64,000 nucleotides of DNA, from NCBI RefSeq assembly GCF_028561275.1, contig NZ_JAQQTF010000002.1:652812-716811 (forward strand). The letters run 5' to 3'. The stretch is from Aureisphaera galaxeae (GTDB taxonomy: Bacteria > Bacteroidota > Bacteroidia > Flavobacteriales > Flavobacteriaceae). The notes below the pieces were generated by a model, which had not been told where the DNA came from, made no database searches, and was given only the letters and a program-made list of their open reading frames with translations. Of this stretch, positions 63,557 through 64,000 are shown piece by piece (position 1 is the stretch's first letter; the number at the start of each line of letters is the position of its first letter). Made by a program: the position numbers and the translations under genes.

Positions 63557-64000
63557 ATGCTATCCATAAAATATATGAAGAGCGTGGTGGTTGTTTTGGC
63601 AACCATCACGTTTTTTGCTTGTGAAGGAAACTACAAGAATGTCCAGAAAATGAATCAGCAGGATGGTCTTCCTGCGGGTGAAGGAGCGGGCATTCGTATG
63701 GTGTATACCGACTCTGGAAGGGTCGTTACCACCTTAAACACTCCCAAACTCCTTAACTACGATAATCTCGATTTTGGATATAGGGAATTCCCCGAGGGAG
63801 TAGAGGTCAATTTCTTCGAAAATGGAGAAAAAAGTACCGTAACATCCGAATATGCTGTGCAGTATCCACTAACGGGAATCGTAGACCTTCGCAAAAATGT
63901 GGTGCTGGTCACTTCCGATGGCAACGTCTTAAATGCCGAACAGTTGTACTGGGACCAAAACAACAAATGGGTCTTTACCGATAAGCCCTACCGAATCACC
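63557..64000 (+). CDS. lptC: LptC-type lipopolysaccharide export lipoprotein, partial
   Basis: The first 148 residues are visible and the frame runs off the right edge. The N-terminus (MLSIKYMKSVVVVLATITFF then AC) is a lipoprotein signal with Cys22. The mature part shows the LptC-like beta-jellyroll strands: GIRMVYTDSGRVVTTLNTPKLLNYDN, DFGYREFPEGVEVNFFENGEKSTVTSEYAVQYP, VDLRKNVVLVTSDGNVLNAEQLYWDQNNKWVFTD. LptC takes lipopolysaccharide from the LptB2FG transporter and hands it to LptA in the periplasm. It follows the TPR gene by 2 bases. Confidence 0.85.
   Translation, partial: MLSIKYMKSVVVVLATITFFACEGNYKNVQKMNQQDGLPAGEGAGIRMVYTDSGRVVTTLNTPKLLNYDNLDFGYREFPEGVEVNFFENGEKSTVTSEYAVQYPLTGIVDLRKNVVLVTSDGNVLNAEQLYWDQNNKWVFTDKPYRIT

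Overview
The window looks like chromosomal DNA from a marine member of the Flavobacteriaceae (Bacteroidota). The signs are: SusC/SusD, GH97 and GH32 genes arranged as polysaccharide utilisation loci; Bacteroidota-type promoters (TTG about 20 nt before TAnnTTTG); many short lipoprotein signal peptides; an arsenosugar cluster of the flavobacterial type; and the order coaX - outer-membrane protein - TPR protein - lptC. No phage, transposase, integrase or CRISPR array was seen. All assignments come from reading motifs, without database searches.

Left part (1-18.4 kb). After a few small envelope or hypothetical genes and an AraC-type membrane regulator, the minus strand carries an arsenosugar biosynthesis cluster. 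It holds an arsS radical SAM enzyme, arsM methyltransferase, a purine nucleoside phosphorylase with an Asp at the base-recognition position, two transferases (TIGR04282 and TIGR04283 types), an AhpD-like protein, a secreted rhodanese, an Oar-type TonB receptor and two tandem DUF547 lipoproteins. The likely route is arsenite methylation by ArsM, transfer of the 5'-deoxyadenosyl group to arsenic by ArsS, removal of adenine by the phosphorylase, then glycosyl or glycerol transfer. An opposite-strand unit (ECF sigma, HEAT-repeat anti-sigma and two DUF4097 proteins) sits inside the cluster.

Middle part (18.4-54.5 kb). Two linked sugar loci surround a LacI regulator. The minus-strand arm runs susC-susD, a strong hairpin, three tandem FG-GAP/ASPIC lipoproteins, a PAP2/vanadium-haloperoxidase-like lipoprotein, an effector-binding-domain protein, then a tightly packed operon: GH97 alpha-glucosidase, GH100-like glycosidase, P-loop kinase, two MFS transporters, an EF-hand-bearing neutral trehalase (GH37), a PfkB sugar kinase and a sodium/solute symporter. 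The plus-strand arm is lacI, GH32 beta-fructosidase, a sugar porter and a second PfkB (fructokinase), meeting a convergent six-hairpin glycosidase gene. Together they point to use of fructans, sucrose and alpha-glucosides including trehalose, controlled by LacI through two palindromes just before lacI.

Right part (54.5-64 kb). A visibly AT-rich five-gene plus-strand cassette encodes a small Cys-containing protein, a secreted beta-rich protein, a subtilisin-family peptidase without a signal peptide, a small unknown protein and a membrane-anchored TPR-LytTR regulator. It ends exactly where two 175-bp tandem repeats begin. Each repeat carries a decayed tRNA-Phe 3' end, and an intact tRNA-Phe follows. 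This looks like an accessory island at a tRNA gene and is the best candidate for an undescribed system. Housekeeping genes (coaX, an outer-membrane protein, a TPR protein, lptC running off the end) close the window.
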